A stretch of 64,000 nucleotides of DNA from Adineta ricciae (GCA_905250025.1 CAJNOJ010000154.1:124001-188000), one strand, 5' to 3'; counted from the first letter of the stretch, positions 44,794 to 56,834 are shown. Notes: generated from the letters alone by a model not told the origin. A program made the numbers and translations.

Positions 44794-47085
44794 TTCTTAT
44801 TCATAAATTTCTAAAAAGAAATATGAAAATTATTTCTCATTTGATTTGAAATCTCTTTTCATTTTTATAACAAATTATAATGTCTTACTTTTTTCGTTCG
44901 TTTTATTTATTTTTTGAAAAGAAACATCAATCGTTGCTATTCACTCTCAAAACAAAAGAGGTAGGTCATTCTGTTCCTTTAAACTGGCGTCGTTGGCAAC
45001 TGTTGTTGAGAAGAGAATCAAACAGATTCAAATGATCATTACATTTTCTTATGCGAATGAATGAGAAATCGATCGAAAAAAAAGAATTGAAGGAAAATAA
45101 AGATGAGAATGCCATCTGAGCACATTTGAAATAGATTCTTTTCGAAATTTCATCAACTATCATTCAATATTGATTAGCAAATATTAGGAAAGAAATTAAT
45201 CTATAGAATCTAAAGTTATTTAACAGACAAACACGAAAAGTATGTCATTTATGGTGAAATTTACAAAGGAATAGAAAAACTTTTCAAATGTCATTCTTCA
45301 TAATAGATCATTGAAAAGTATAGACGGATATTGATGTCAATTCTTGTCATCATATGTTCTATCAATACAAAGAATTCTTCATTCAGCATCAGAAAGAGTG
45401 GTAAACCTACTATTTTTTCTATACACATATTCTCAAAAAATATCGAAAAAGAATATAATAACCAAAGAATCAGTGAGAGATGAGAATGGTTCTGAAAGTA
45501 TTAAAAGATCAACCAAAGTCAATATCGAACATGTGCAATACTATACTTTGTCATCACAAACGGTTAAGTGTAGAGAAGCATGTTACTTGTTGGGTTGTCT
45601 TGATGAAAAAAAAATCTTTTCGTTTTCTTATGGTTTTACTCTAATCAAACATCGATCATCATCAAATAATGAAAATTTAATGAATAAGAAGCCATTTCAT
45701 ATCACTATAAGCGTTTTCAATTCGTTTGTCGATTATTTTCAAGTCAATTTCTTCCTTTTCATGTTCAATTGTATTAGATTAAAACAGTTTATAAATGGCT
45801 TGTGTTTGGTTAGCAACCTACTAGCAGAGTTTTTGCTATGTAAACTTGTACAATTCTATAGAAGTGAACAAAATTGGCGTGTTTTATTTATGGATATTTT
45901 TCGTCTGTAGTTTTTCAGAATTACAAAATAAATCGTCAATTGCCAAGTGAGAACATTGCTTTTCTTTTCTTCGATTCATAGTGAAAATGAAGAATTGTTG
46001 TTTTTTTGTATAAAGTGTGATGTTACTTTGAAGTAAAACAGGCGAAAGTATAGTTCTTTTTCGACTGCATTCCGTCTGTTTTCAATATAACAAAAAAGTC
46101 TTGAGTGAAAATGAATGAATTCAATGTAATCTTGTCATCGAATGCTTCTCCTAGGTTTTTAATTGCTAATCATATCGACATATTTGTTATTCGTGATAAT
46201 CATTTTTAAAAATCAGTTGTTTTTCTTTCTACCTCTGCACAACACATCTTTTAAGTAATTGATGAATTGTTGTGATAATGCACGACGTAATGGCAAACGA
46301 TGATTCGCTGTATTTGAAGTGATTGATACTTCATCCACTTGATCTCGTCTTGGGACGTTTATCAAGACAAAAGAAGCACGAATAGTTTGTCAACATAGCG
46401 CCTTGCAGGTCAAAATTTGAAACACTCACTTCCTTTTCTCGACAAATATCGATGACTAGATAAGTTTCGTCAGTTGGATTGTTCATCCTCCTCATTCCGA
46501 TCTGTATTTTATGCAAATTATTTTGTATAATCTATCATTACTCTCTTGTATCATATCGAAATATATGAAGAGGATGTTAGACAGATTAAATCGAAAGCAA
46601 CAACAACTACCCATACTTAATGTGGCGAAGTGTACATGTGTGCTTCGTTGTAGACAATCGCGAAAAGAATATTGACGTGTTTCACTCGTTTTTATATACA
46701 CATATAACATTCTACTTTTGTTTCTTCGTCATGTACATTCTCGTCACGATACAGATACAACGAATACTTTGATAACATCCATTTCATATCGTTCTTTTAT
46801 AAACTTTCCTACTAACAAATTCATTGAATTGATTTTTGCCGTTTCATTTGTCTAAACAAAAGTGCAGATGTCAGTAGAAAACAATCCGTCTAGAATATGA
46901 AGGACTACTTGTTTGACTCAAAAAGAGAAAAGAAAAAAGTCAATACACGCCTAGATATGGTATGTTATCTTATCGTAATAAACGTCCATTCGACATCGTT
47001 CGATTCGAACACAAACCTTATATTACCGACATAGTATAAAAAATCATCGTGCTTTCTCGACTCTTTTAGATCGGAAATTATCATT
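44794..47085. other. Intergenic, mostly featureless
   Basis: About 2.3 kb, AT-rich. Contains one 188-codon frame (45344-45910) of doubtful status. A TATA-like AGTATAAAAAATC at about 47033-47045 lies some 45 bp before the reductase start. Confidence 0.45.
45344..45910 (+). CDS. Hypothetical protein, doubtful
   Basis: 188-codon frame from MSSYVLSIQRIL. The C-terminal half is hydrophobic and Phe-rich (VDYFQVNFFLFMFNC), the first half is Lys/Ser-rich. No domain, repeats or homologue within the window. In AT-rich DNA a frame of this length can occur by chance. I do not recognise it. Confidence 0.2.
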   Translation: MSSYVLSIQRILHSASERVVNLLFFLYTYSQKISKKNIITKESVRDENGSESIKRSTKVNIEHVQYYTLSSQTVKCREACYLLGCLDEKKIFSFSYGFTLIKHRSSSNNENLMNKKPFHITISVFNSFVDYFQVNFFLFMFNCIRLKQFINGLCLVSNLLAEFLLCKLVQFYRSEQNWRVLFMDIFRL

Positions 47086-48135
47086 ATGACCAAAACTATT
47101 CTTGTCACCGGTGCCAGTTCATTCATTGCTGGATGGATTATACAATATCTACTTGAGAAAGGTTACAACGTTCGTGGAACAGTTCGATCTGCAGCAAAAG
47201 AAAAACAAGTTCTCGATGGAATCGCAGAAGAATATCGAAAACAAATGTCATTTGTTCATGTTGCTGATATTACAAGTGATCCGTTCGATGAAGCTGTTCG
47301 TGATGTTGATGGAATCATACATGTTGCTTCACCATTCCATTTCAAGGTCACTGATCCAGAAAAAGATTTACTTCTTCCAGCAATCAATGGAACCACTCGA
47401 GTTTTACAAGCTGCACATGAGTTCAATCAAAACAATGAAAACAAAATCAAACGAATCGTCATCACTTCGTCATTTGCTGCGGTCATCGATCCCAGCAAAG
47501 GTCCTCGACCTGGTTATGTTTACACAGAAAAGGATTGGTCACCAATCACTTATGAACAAGGTGCTGCTGCCAAAGATGATCCAATGACAGCATATCGGGC
47601 ATCAAAAGTCTGTGCTGAACAAGCAGCATGGAATTTCATCGAACAGAAGAAACCTGCATTTACAATTGCAACTATATGTGAACCCATGGTCTATGGTCCA
47701 TCAGTTCGAGACTTTCAAACAATTGATGATATTCATCAATCAAATGCTTTGATTTGGTCATTAGTTACCAGTGGAAAAGATGCATCAATCCCAGACACTC
47801 GCGTACCAAAACAAGTCGATGTGCGAGATGTGGCCTTTACTCATGTGGCTGCTTTGGAGAAAATGACCGATTCGAATCAACGATACTTAATTGCAAATGA
47901 TCAAAATTGGACTCAACAACAAATCGCTGATATTGTTCATCAAAGTTCACTTGTTCCTGAAAATATCAAACAAACAACACCGGTTGGTTCGAAAGATTAT
48001 CAATTACCTGATTTCTACATCATCGATAGCTCAAAAGCAAAACAAGATCTAGGTGTGACATATACTCCTTTTCAAAAGACTATTGAAGATTTAACAATTC
48101 AATTCGGGAAATTACAACAAACATTGAAACAATGA
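47086..48135 (+). CDS. NADPH-dependent extended SDR, GRE2/ketoreductase-like
   Basis: Single-exon gene of 349 residues. Rossmann fold with the cofactor loop TGASSFIAG (8-16; extended-SDR TGxxGxxG type, one Gly replaced by Ser), DITSDPFDEAV, a SSF segment with Ser128/129, and the catalytic YxxxK as Tyr170-Arg-Ala-Ser-Lys174. CEPMVYGPSVRD and VDVRDVAFTHVAAL follow. This is the pattern of yeast GRE2 (methylglyoxal/isovaleraldehyde reductase) and plant dihydroflavonol reductases; it reduces carbonyls with NADPH in the cytosol. The wording resembles fungal members most, and the lack of introns beside intron-rich neighbours fits recent transfer. Substrate unknown. Confidence 0.88.
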   Translation: MTKTILVTGASSFIAGWIIQYLLEKGYNVRGTVRSAAKEKQVLDGIAEEYRKQMSFVHVADITSDPFDEAVRDVDGIIHVASPFHFKVTDPEKDLLLPAINGTTRVLQAAHEFNQNNENKIKRIVITSSFAAVIDPSKGPRPGYVYTEKDWSPITYEQGAAAKDDPMTAYRASKVCAEQAAWNFIEQKKPAFTIATICEPMVYGPSVRDFQTIDDIHQSNALIWSLVTSGKDASIPDTRVPKQVDVRDVAFTHVAALEKMTDSNQRYLIANDQNWTQQQIADIVHQSSLVPENIKQTTPVGSKDYQLPDFYIIDSSKAKQDLGVTYTPFQKTIEDLTIQFGKLQQTLKQ

Positions 48136-48882
48136 AAAGTTCTAATCACGCAGTTTTCTATATATCTATTAAAGGGCAATTGAAGAAGTGATAAAAGAAT
48201 AAATACTATAGAAAAACACAACAAGTGAAGATAGATTAAACCTGACTGTTTTTCTCTTATATCCAAACAAGATAGAAATGATCTGTATGAACAAGAAGAT
48301 TCTGTGTGTTCATATTCAACAACTGAAATATCGTATTGTAACGAAAGACAAATGGAGCACCATGCCGAGTGAAAGTATCACCTATGAAATACATTTGTGA
48401 AACCACGTAGGATACGGATGAAACCTCTATCGGTTATATACACGGCTCCCCTGCTGTCAACTACAATTGATTCATTGCATTTCCAACACCATTGTTTCCA
48501 CCATGGGAATGTGAGTTTCAGAATAAATCCGTGTAAAATCGATGAATTCTATGTTTTACAGCGGTTTACTGTGTAGTGCTTTCGATGTAAATATTTCTTA
48601 ATTGTTACCGGGTTTCTTCATTCATGTCGGATATTTGGTTGAGTCATTTTTGTGTATGATTTTACTGATTTGCGCGAAAATAATCGAATTTCATTAAGAT
48701 GAAGATTTGTAGTTAAAAGAAAAATTTTTTAAAACATCAAACGGTACAATGCTCTCATCCGATCGTGTTTTACAAATGCAGAGATAAAGTGCGAAAGAAA
48801 AATTTCAAAAAGATAATCAAGTTTTAAATGCATGAAATGAGTTAAATCGATATAACGTACATGGACTAACTCAAATGTATTT
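48136..48882. other. Intergenic
   Basis: About 750 bp between the convergent reductase and PAN-domain gene. Nothing recognised. Confidence 0.45.
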
Positions 48883-51800
48883 TTATATTTTTAGCCACAC
48901 ACTAAATCCTGAATAAACGTTAGCTATTGGTGAAGAACTATTACATTGACGAAAATAACAATACGACGGGCTAAAATTGATCCCATTACATGTGGATTGT
49001 GCGTCGCATGATGTTTGACAGGCCACTATACTAGAACCATTACCGCTTCCGACATTGGGACATGATGAATCAGGTAGAGTTTTATTATAAGCATAAAGAG
49101 TCCATTGATTTGAGGCTAAAATAAAATAAATGGAATGCTTTCTAATGCGTTCACTTATTTCATTGCGGTGGAAGGCCAGTCTAAGTATATTCGAACAGGC
49201 ACAATTCAGGTAAGACACGAGATTTCGGCAGGGAAGACATTTTCAAGTTGAATACAATCTTTCAAGAGTTTTTGTGACAATAAATTCGCCCTAACTCTTT
49301 CTAATTCTCACGTAGATCGATATTACAACTGAAGCTTTAGTGCATTTCGTAGCTTTCTTTATGTACCACAGCTTTTCATCTTCAGAAAGCGGCGACGTGA
49401 TACTTACAGAAAATATTTCGTTATATCAGCATCATCATTTTCAATATAATGTATGCCTGGTGTAAAATAAGAATATCTTTGCGAAGTAAACGTTACCGCA
49501 TTGTAACTATATATGAAAATCGTTTTCCCTCAAAACCCACTTTGAAATATAAAAAGACTATTGACACTATAGCTCGCGAAAATAGTAGCTATATGTGCAA
49601 CATCATAATGAAATATACGGACGTACCTGGAGGTAGTTTTAACCACACATTATATTGTGAATCAATGTTTGTTGCTGGCGAATAATTAGGACATTGGCGA
49701 AGATAGCAACCTGGTGCCGTTGGACTATAATTCATTCCATTGCAAGCGGGTTGTGCTTCACATGCCGCTTGACAAGTCGCGAGACTAGCACTATTACCGC
49801 TTCCAAGTATGGGACATGGAGGATCGTTAACAGTTGCATTATGTGCATACAGAATCCATCCGGTCATACCTGAAATGAAAGATATCAATTATACACTAAT
49901 AATACAATTTCAAGTAATTTTTTTACGTAAATCCTCTAAATCATCTCTATATTCTTTATAAACTGAAATGCACACCGAAAAGTGCTCACGATTATACTGT
50001 GGTCTACTGTTCGCTCATCTATTCAAACGCATGCTGTATTATTACATAACAGTCAGTAAAAGTAAATCGGTTATAGATTGTATACTCAAGTAGATAGATA
50101 AAAAAATATTCCAAGGTTGCCCACAAAGCGCCTTCGCGAAAACAAAATATGTTTTCGCGAAGCGCGGTCAATGTGGGTGACGAGTTCCCAACATAAAATA
50201 CTTCAATGGCTTATGAAGAAATGCTACACTCGTGTGCAACACGATGTGATGCGTATCTTGATATAGACCATGCTGTATAGCTCCTATTAATTTTATGATA
50301 GACTGGCACACTTGCTTCAATACCTTAGCAAAGACAACCATCTGTTGAGGTTTTGATGTACAAAATCACTGTTACAGTGACTAGGAATACATCGAATTTA
50401 AAAAAATAGTATGAATGAACGTCTGATTTCTTGCTCTAACATTGTAAATTATATGCGTGACTCACCAGTGGTAGTTGTACTAGTACTGGTGCTGCTAGTG
50501 CTGGTACTGCTAGTGCTGGTGCTGGTGCTGCTAGTGCTGGTGCTGGTGCTGGTGCTGGTGCTGCTAGTACTGGTGCTGGTGCTGGTGCTGGTGCTAGTGC
50601 TGGTGCTGGTGCTGGTGCTGCTAGTACTGGTGCTGGTGCTGGTGCTGGTGCTGCTAGTGCTGGTGCTGGTGCTGCTAGTACTGGTGCTGGTGCTGGTGCT
50701 GGTGCTGCTAGTGCTGGTGCTGGTGCTGGTGGTAGTAGCTGTCATAATTGATGAAGTTGTCGATACATCAGCTGCTGGCAACACTAAAATATTTCATTGT
50801 TGAACTTCAAATATTCATTCAATAATTCATGAATTTGTTGTCCGACAGTGCTTAACGATCAACAATGGTTCATTCATTTTTTACCTTCACGATCACTATT
50901 TTCAACTCACAGTGTCAACGGACAGCTTGGATTGATTCTCCGTAGATTTTCTCAAATGAACATAATCTTTTCACACCTTACATTTCAAAAGCTAAAATAG
51001 CAGTTCATGCTACGGAGTAATCCAGAGTCTGTGCAATCAGTACAAAATCAGAGCCTGACACTAAATTCAAACAACGACGAATATTTCTACTTTTATTCTC
51101 ATAAGTCTGACAAAATCAATCTCTCTGAACTATGATCACAGTATGGAATTCTCTAGTCATTCTCGATCACTGAAGGACCAAACAACTAAAAGACAATCAC
51201 ATCTTCACACTCACCATAATTCTCTGTCAAGCTCACGAGTTCAACGGAAACATCAACAGTGCGCCCATTCAGTAATGGAAAAGGTAAAATAAAGTTTTTC
51301 GAATTCGAAAATGCAGACAAAGCCTGTTTTCTAAATAACATTTGACATGACAGAACATGAGAACAATGACGTGGATATTTAGCTTGTAAAACCACATTGA
51401 TATAAGCATCTGAAGATGCTGATGCTGTTGTGTCTCTGCAAACAAAAAACAAGAGTGCGCTACATGTTTTCATGTTAAATCCATATCTCCACTCACTGAC
51501 GACGAACACGATCGGCTGAGCGTTTAGTTAAAAAAGATATGGTAACTAGTTGGATTGATATTGTGCCCGAAGGTAGCTTTGTCAAAGCGTCAAACTAAGA
51601 AAAGAGATGCTCGATATGAAATTCATTCTAAAACAGTTCACTTACTGCTCTTCCCAACATTGATTTGTCGAATGGTGAAGGAATAGCACGAGTTGAAATC
51701 TGATGCGCACTAGCCAAGCTTGTTCGATACTGTAGTGCCCATGGATCAGTATCTATGACAGAAACGAAAGAATAAGAATGATCAATATCCACAAATATTA

Positions 51801-52047
51801 ACTTACAGTCCTGATTAGATTTGATCACTGCAACAGAGTGGTCAGGAAGATACAATGCAATCAACGATGGAATCAATGTGATGGCGATGGCCAATAAGAT
51901 GCATCCGATGACAATAAGTGTAATGCTCAACAAATGACTTCGAATCCTACGAAACAAAAATTCTTGTATTTGTTCTTATGAACAAGATTGCACTTACCAA
52001 GAAGTGAACCCATCAGATTCAGTTTGCTCCGAGTTTACGTTCTTCAT
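48883..52047 (-). CDS. Type-II membrane protein with Ser/Thr-rich stalk and two PAN/apple-like modules
   Basis: Multi-exon gene reconstructed by splice-phase matching. Start Met at 52047 (MKNVNSEQTESDGF), exon 52047-51998, then from 51946 a membrane helix (HLLSITLIVIGCILLAIAI). Ectodomain exons lie within 51807-51227 (LVTISFLTKRSADRV, AYINVVLQAKYPRHC, LPFPLLNGRTVDVSVELVSL). Next comes a mucin-like stalk made only of Ser and Thr (50784-50466), likely heavily O-glycosylated. Two Cys-rich modules end it, 49866-49626 and about 49114-48883, sharing W.LYA.N.T, CP..GSG, C...C.AQ..CNG and a final VWLK. I read these as PAN/apple-like adhesion or lectin modules. Two introns are long (about 400-600 bp), unlike the rest. 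Function: cell-surface recognition or attachment, inferred. Confidence 0.7.
50474..50735. repeat. In-frame hexanucleotide minisatellite coding Ser-Thr stalk
   Basis: Units of CTGGTG, CTAGTG and CTAGTA repeat for about 260 bp on the plus strand; on the minus strand they read as alternating Ser and Thr codons. The unit preserves frame, so length changes lengthen or shorten the stalk without breaking the protein. Confidence 0.9.
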
Positions 52048-53733
52048 CACAAGCAAAGAATGTAAGTGTACTCAAGTTTTACTCTAGAAAAAATGAATCA
52101 ATTACACTCTTGTTCAAGTTGGACGAGTATCAAGATCAAATGCGTTTGTATTCACAGACCATTCACTGAGAATAAGAAATAGAGATATTAGGATTTACTT
52201 AATCTTCTCTAAGTGATGTTTATCACATCACTTGTTCACTTCACTGCGTCTTGCGTTTCTCGATAGTATAGTCCTTGTTTAATCTAATGACATTTTACTC
52301 ACCTGTGTTGCGCATCAATATTTTTTAATATATTGATATGATAAAATCAAACTGGTACTTATATATTTTCGAAGGGTGAAATTATGATAAAAAACGCTAT
52401 TATAAAGCAACATGACTATTATGAAAACCATCTATCAGTCGTTGTTGTCTTCTACCGTGATGTATAGTTGGCCCTTCGATGCGTATCTCATTATCAAAAT
52501 ATTTTACTTTTTGTAACATGACGCAGGTCAACAGGAACAGTCGAGAGGTGAAAGGATATCACCTTTATTCAGAGAAATATGTTGATTACAAATAGAATTT
52601 CAATCCTAAACAGTATTCTCATCATCATCGTATATCGCAAATTATCGATGAAAGCACTTCTTGTTCATACTGATTTTCTAGATATAAAAATTATCGAACA
52701 AATATCTCGTTTTCTATCCGTCATCAGAGTATATCCCATGTAAACATTTCTGGGGCTAAACGCGTTTGAATCGCGTCCCAGGTGAAGCAGTCGGAGCACC
52801 TAGGCGCAGTTCAAAACTAACTGCACGATATATTTTCGATACTTTCAATAATTTGAGGGATGAGGGTTAGGATCTGGATTTTATTTCTTTTTCTATTTCT
52901 ATTTGAGATTTCATTTACGATAAAAAAAAAATACTGAATGAGATTCTGATCAGGCAGATATTGATAATCAATGACATTCAACTGATTTAGGAGATTTGGT
53001 TTGAAGAACATATATTAAATAATCGTTGAGAACGTCTTTACATAAAGCAAACTGCTTTGCTATTTAGAAAGACAGAGAATCAGTAGTTATTATTTGGAGC
53101 GTAACTTAGACGAAGCTACCAAAAGCAAGCGCATTTTTAGAGAATTGGAGACGCATCTCAAATGTGTTAAGCCGCGTCTAAACGTATTTCAGTTACATTT
53201 GGATACGGCTTAAACACTCATCGCGTCTGGTCACGTTTATCGTTCGTCTGGTGTTTACATAGGATATACAAAAAACAAATGTTAATTCACATATACCTTC
53301 AGATAATGTTGCTTTTCATTATTTTTGATAGATTGACAAACGCGAGCACCTCGAGGATGACTACCGTGCGAAAAAGGTGAATATTTATTACTTATCGAAT
53401 TGTTGTTGTTCGTATAATTTTATTGACATAATTATATATTTCGTATCAATGGCTACTTTCTCTTCGTCAGGTGCTTCTGTATTTGACAAGAGAAAGATGG
53501 AGGGAACCTGTGTCTAGAAAATAATTGCTATTTTTATTGATCATAACAAGAAAATGTTTTGTTAATTGTTTTCTGTGCGTGTGAACATCGTCAACAAAAT
53601 CTCACTGTACTCACACAGTAGAACATGACAGAAAACTTATGCTAAAAGAGTAAAGTAACGCATTCCTCAATAACTAATGAGGAAAAGGATTGGATCCATC
53701 TCAACGGTTCCATGTGTTGTTTGGTATAAGCGA
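52048..53733. other. Intergenic, no gene recognised
   Basis: About 1.7 kb. Upstream region of the PAN-type gene; short frames only. Confidence 0.45.
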
Positions 53734-53956
53734 TCAATAATCATCTGGCAAGATCTTCTTAACAGCATAGGTTAGATTCGAACAAGAGAAAAAGAGTCAT
53801 TTTTGATATTTTATGAATTCCAAATACCTCATCATGTATGATTTTCTCTTTCTGTCCATTCTTCGTCTTACTGCTGGCTTGCGCAGTGTTTTGACTTTGC
53901 TGCCCATCGTCAAATGTATGACTTGTCGCTTTGATTTTAGGTACTAACAGCTTCAT
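53734..53956 (-). CDS. Possible small spliced protein of 50 residues
   Basis: Frame from MKLLVPKIKATSHTFDDG, hydrophilic and rich in Gln, Lys and Ser, running to HDE. If the GT-AG intron 53827-53758 (70 bp, phase 0) is removed, it ends KILPDDY and stop at 53734. The spliced form is more plausible than the hydrophobic read-through. No family recognised. Confidence 0.35.
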
Positions 53957-54155
53957 TCATTTCTCTTATATCTCGTGTATTATATTGTCTAAAGAGCCCT
54001 TAGAGTCTATTATACAGTTTTGTTGTTATAAGATAAAGTGATGCATACAATCACACTGTTCTTTATGAATTTTATATCTCTATTAAAGTATATAAAAAAA
54101 TAAATAAAATTATCGATATATGTTGACAAAAACATAGAAACATTTCCGCTGAAAT

Positions 54156-56834
54156 TTAAATTCTCAAATAAAAATTCTTTTTCAACATTTTCAATTCATT
54201 AAATTTGTCTCTACTTTTTTCATTTAGCTCACAATCCACTAAAGACAGGCTCTCCATTGACGAACATTTTTTGATCATTGAAATCAACAAAGAAACACTT
54301 GAATCAGTTATATCCTTATTTCCACTTAATCTAAGTGACTTGAAATCCGTTTTCTTGTCACCAATTATCTGCGTTAATGTTTGCACTCCATTGTTCGTTA
54401 TGAAGTTATTCGATAAATCCAAGTGCCTCACTGTCTTGTTCGTGTTTAACATTTGACCCAAATATTTAATTCCTTCGTCAGTAATTCCATTTGATTTTAG
54501 GCAAATTGATTGAAGTTTCGTTTTATGATTGATCGATAATATCTTAGTCAATAGATAAACACCGCCGTCACACAAGTTGTTCGAACTCAAATCTAGTTGT
54601 TCTAGAAAAGGATGGTCAAATAAAATCTCGGTTAAGAGAACAATTCCAAATGATGTGATTTGATTGTTAGACAATGAAATTCGTTTACATTGTTTGACAC
54701 GATTTGAATTTTTTGATAAAATGATCAGATCTTTATCCCCCAATTCTTTCCCATTGAAATTCAAATGATCATCAATGACGTCGAGATCCTCTTCTTGGTC
54801 AAATACTTTACCTTGATCAAGAACTTCGCGTATTTTCTCTGCTACTGCGCAATAATATTGTCTGCTCTCAAAAATGAGATTGAGTTTATTAGCAATCCAT
54901 AACTCTTCCAGCCTTGATCGAATTTGCTCGTCTATTTGACAGTTGTAGAGCTCGAGAGATTTCAATGATCCCGAGTTGTTCACTTTGTCAATAATTGCTT
55001 TTGCAAAATCAGCTGTCACGATCGAATCGAAGAGAAGCAGACGTTTAACAAAAGGATTTTTCGTTATCAAATCAATTAAATTACGTTCTTTGCAATTTTT
55101 TTCCACGATATATATATTTGAAATACACAGGTTCAACGTTTTCAATGCTTTGTGATTGCTAAACGATTTGCAGAGTTTACCAAGAACGTGTTCATCATCA
55201 AAACCGGTGGGGTTGACTAGATCAAGTTCGATCAGCGTTTCGTGCTTTGATAATAATTCGCAAAGACGTATAAAGTTTCTCACCGAACCATAACAGTAAT
55301 TGAGTTTGACGTGAGTGAAGGAAACTGCTGCAGAAAAGAGCTCATTGAGTATTTCAATATTATTCAAATGATCTGCAATTAGAATTGTCGATTTTTTCTC
55401 GAGTTTTTCAGTAAAATCGTTTTCGTAATCGAAGGATCCATCGATACCACGAACTTTGATTATTCGTCGATTTTTGTTCTGTGATAAAACTTGAATGACG
55501 GTTTTCATATCGCCATTTGTGTACCGATTGGGTAAATAAACTTCCAAGGAGTCTTCTCGAACAGAGATTGATATCGAATTACAAATATAATTTGAAGTAA
55601 ACCGGTTTAATACTTGCACATCAGTAAAAACCAAGTGAATTGCTGATTGATTGATACAAACATCCAACAATTGATTTAAGTCTGCTTCTTTTATACAACA
55701 TTTTTCAATCATCAGTTTTGGTATTTTCAGACCATTTTTCAATAAATTAATCAACTTGAGAACTTCTAAAGGTGTTTGGTTGTCACTTGTTATTCGAACT
55801 TCTTTCGTGTTTTCATCAAATGTTCCTCCAAAGTTCTTCAATTGTTGAGCGTATTGACACATTCGTTGTTTGTGATAATCAGTATCATAGTGTTCTAAAC
55901 ACACCCATCGAACATGTCCATCATCAGTTACTTTTTTGTACAAATTTCCGAGAGTATTTTTATTATCCACACCTTCTAAATAATTGACTAGCTCTCGTAA
56001 TGGTGCACCGTGTAATGGCAAACAATTACTCATCGTTTTCAGTTCACTCGATGTGTTTGGAGTCACTGACGTTTCTTCCACTTGATTTAATAAATTTGCA
56101 GCTTCATTGATTTTCGTGACCAGAGTGAACGTGTCCAACGACCTAGCAGCATCGGATATTAATGCTGGTGCGTTATGTACATGCATATCAACAATACGGC
56201 CGACAATCGGAAGTGCAGTTTTAATAATATTCAATGTTCTCCGTATGTGTATGCCGTAGTCAGCAATAAATTTTGTCGGCTCTTTTATCACATAACCGTC
56301 ATGTGGAGCTGGATGTCGTTCGTTTGGATCGTCAGAACAGTCGCATAGAAAATATAATTTATATTCCAGTTGAAAGTAATTGGTTATTGAACTCAGCATA
56401 CTCTGATTATTGTTCTTTACTGGTAAAACGTAGAAATATTGTGGAGTTGTGTATTCATTTAGTTCGTACATTAATGTCATTGCTTGTTTGATTTTCTCCT
56501 GCGTGCTATTGTTCATAAGAACAAGAGCTCTTTGCATTTCTTGGATATGTTCGATTTGTAAACATTGACTATGATTTTCCTCAGGTTCAAAAGCTTCCAT
56601 GACTTCATCGATGCAAGCTTTAATGCGTAATGGTTCGAGTCGATGACCGTTTTCATCGTGAAGAAATGATTGTTGTTTGTCATCGATGTATAGACATGTG
56701 ACCTTAGGGAAGCGTAAGCGGACGTCATCCAAACGAAGACATTCGATGCCATGGAGATTACATGTTTCAATTTGAACAATTTTATCGAGATAACGAACAG
56801 ATTGGTATGTTGTGAGAGGACTATTTTCACTCAT
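54156..56834 (-). CDS. Large protein with C-terminal RNI-type leucine-rich repeats
   Basis: Single-exon gene of 892 residues. Residues 713-875 are regular ribonuclease-inhibitor-like LRRs (CKRISLSNNQITSFG, LEQLDLSSNNLCDGGVYLL, VRHLDLSNNFITNNGV), with weaker LRR-like units from about 540. The N-terminal 350 residues are a separate region (LRLDDVRLRFPKVTCLYIDD, YKLYFLCDCSDD, then a DGYVIKEPTKFIADYG segment) resembling, from memory, the N-termini of LRR proteins in Mortierella-type fungi. No NACHT or kinase motif and no signal peptide seen, so it is probably cytoplasmic. RNI repeats bind proteins; the partner is unknown. An intron-free frame of this length suggests a young or transferred gene. 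Confidence 0.75.
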   Translation of the reverse strand: MSENSPLTTYQSVRYLDKIVQIETCNLHGIECLRLDDVRLRFPKVTCLYIDDKQQSFLHDENGHRLEPLRIKACIDEVMEAFEPEENHSQCLQIEHIQEMQRALVLMNNSTQEKIKQAMTLMYELNEYTTPQYFYVLPVKNNNQSMLSSITNYFQLEYKLYFLCDCSDDPNERHPAPHDGYVIKEPTKFIADYGIHIRRTLNIIKTALPIVGRIVDMHVHNAPALISDAARSLDTFTLVTKINEAANLLNQVEETSVTPNTSSELKTMSNCLPLHGAPLRELVNYLEGVDNKNTLGNLYKKVTDDGHVRWVCLEHYDTDYHKQRMCQYAQQLKNFGGTFDENTKEVRITSDNQTPLEVLKLINLLKNGLKIPKLMIEKCCIKEADLNQLLDVCINQSAIHLVFTDVQVLNRFTSNYICNSISISVREDSLEVYLPNRYTNGDMKTVIQVLSQNKNRRIIKVRGIDGSFDYENDFTEKLEKKSTILIADHLNNIEILNELFSAAVSFTHVKLNYCYGSVRNFIRLCELLSKHETLIELDLVNPTGFDDEHVLGKLCKSFSNHKALKTLNLCISNIYIVEKNCKERNLIDLITKNPFVKRLLLFDSIVTADFAKAIIDKVNNSGSLKSLELYNCQIDEQIRSRLEELWIANKLNLIFESRQYYCAVAEKIREVLDQGKVFDQEEDLDVIDDHLNFNGKELGDKDLIILSKNSNRVKQCKRISLSNNQITSFGIVLLTEILFDHPFLEQLDLSSNNLCDGGVYLLTKILSINHKTKLQSICLKSNGITDEGIKYLGQMLNTNKTVRHLDLSNNFITNNGVQTLTQIIGDKKTDFKSLRLSGNKDITDSSVSLLISMIKKCSSMESLSLVDCELNEKSRDKFNELKMLKKNFYLRI

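Noticed and set aside
45344..45910. Confident new gene between the glycosyltransferase and the reductase
   Set aside because: No motif, no splice support and AT-rich low-complexity content; listed only as doubtful.
50411..50803. Plus-strand Leu/Val repeat frame over the minisatellite
   Set aside because: Antisense reading of the Ser/Thr stalk; the minus strand fits splice sites and flanking exons in phase.
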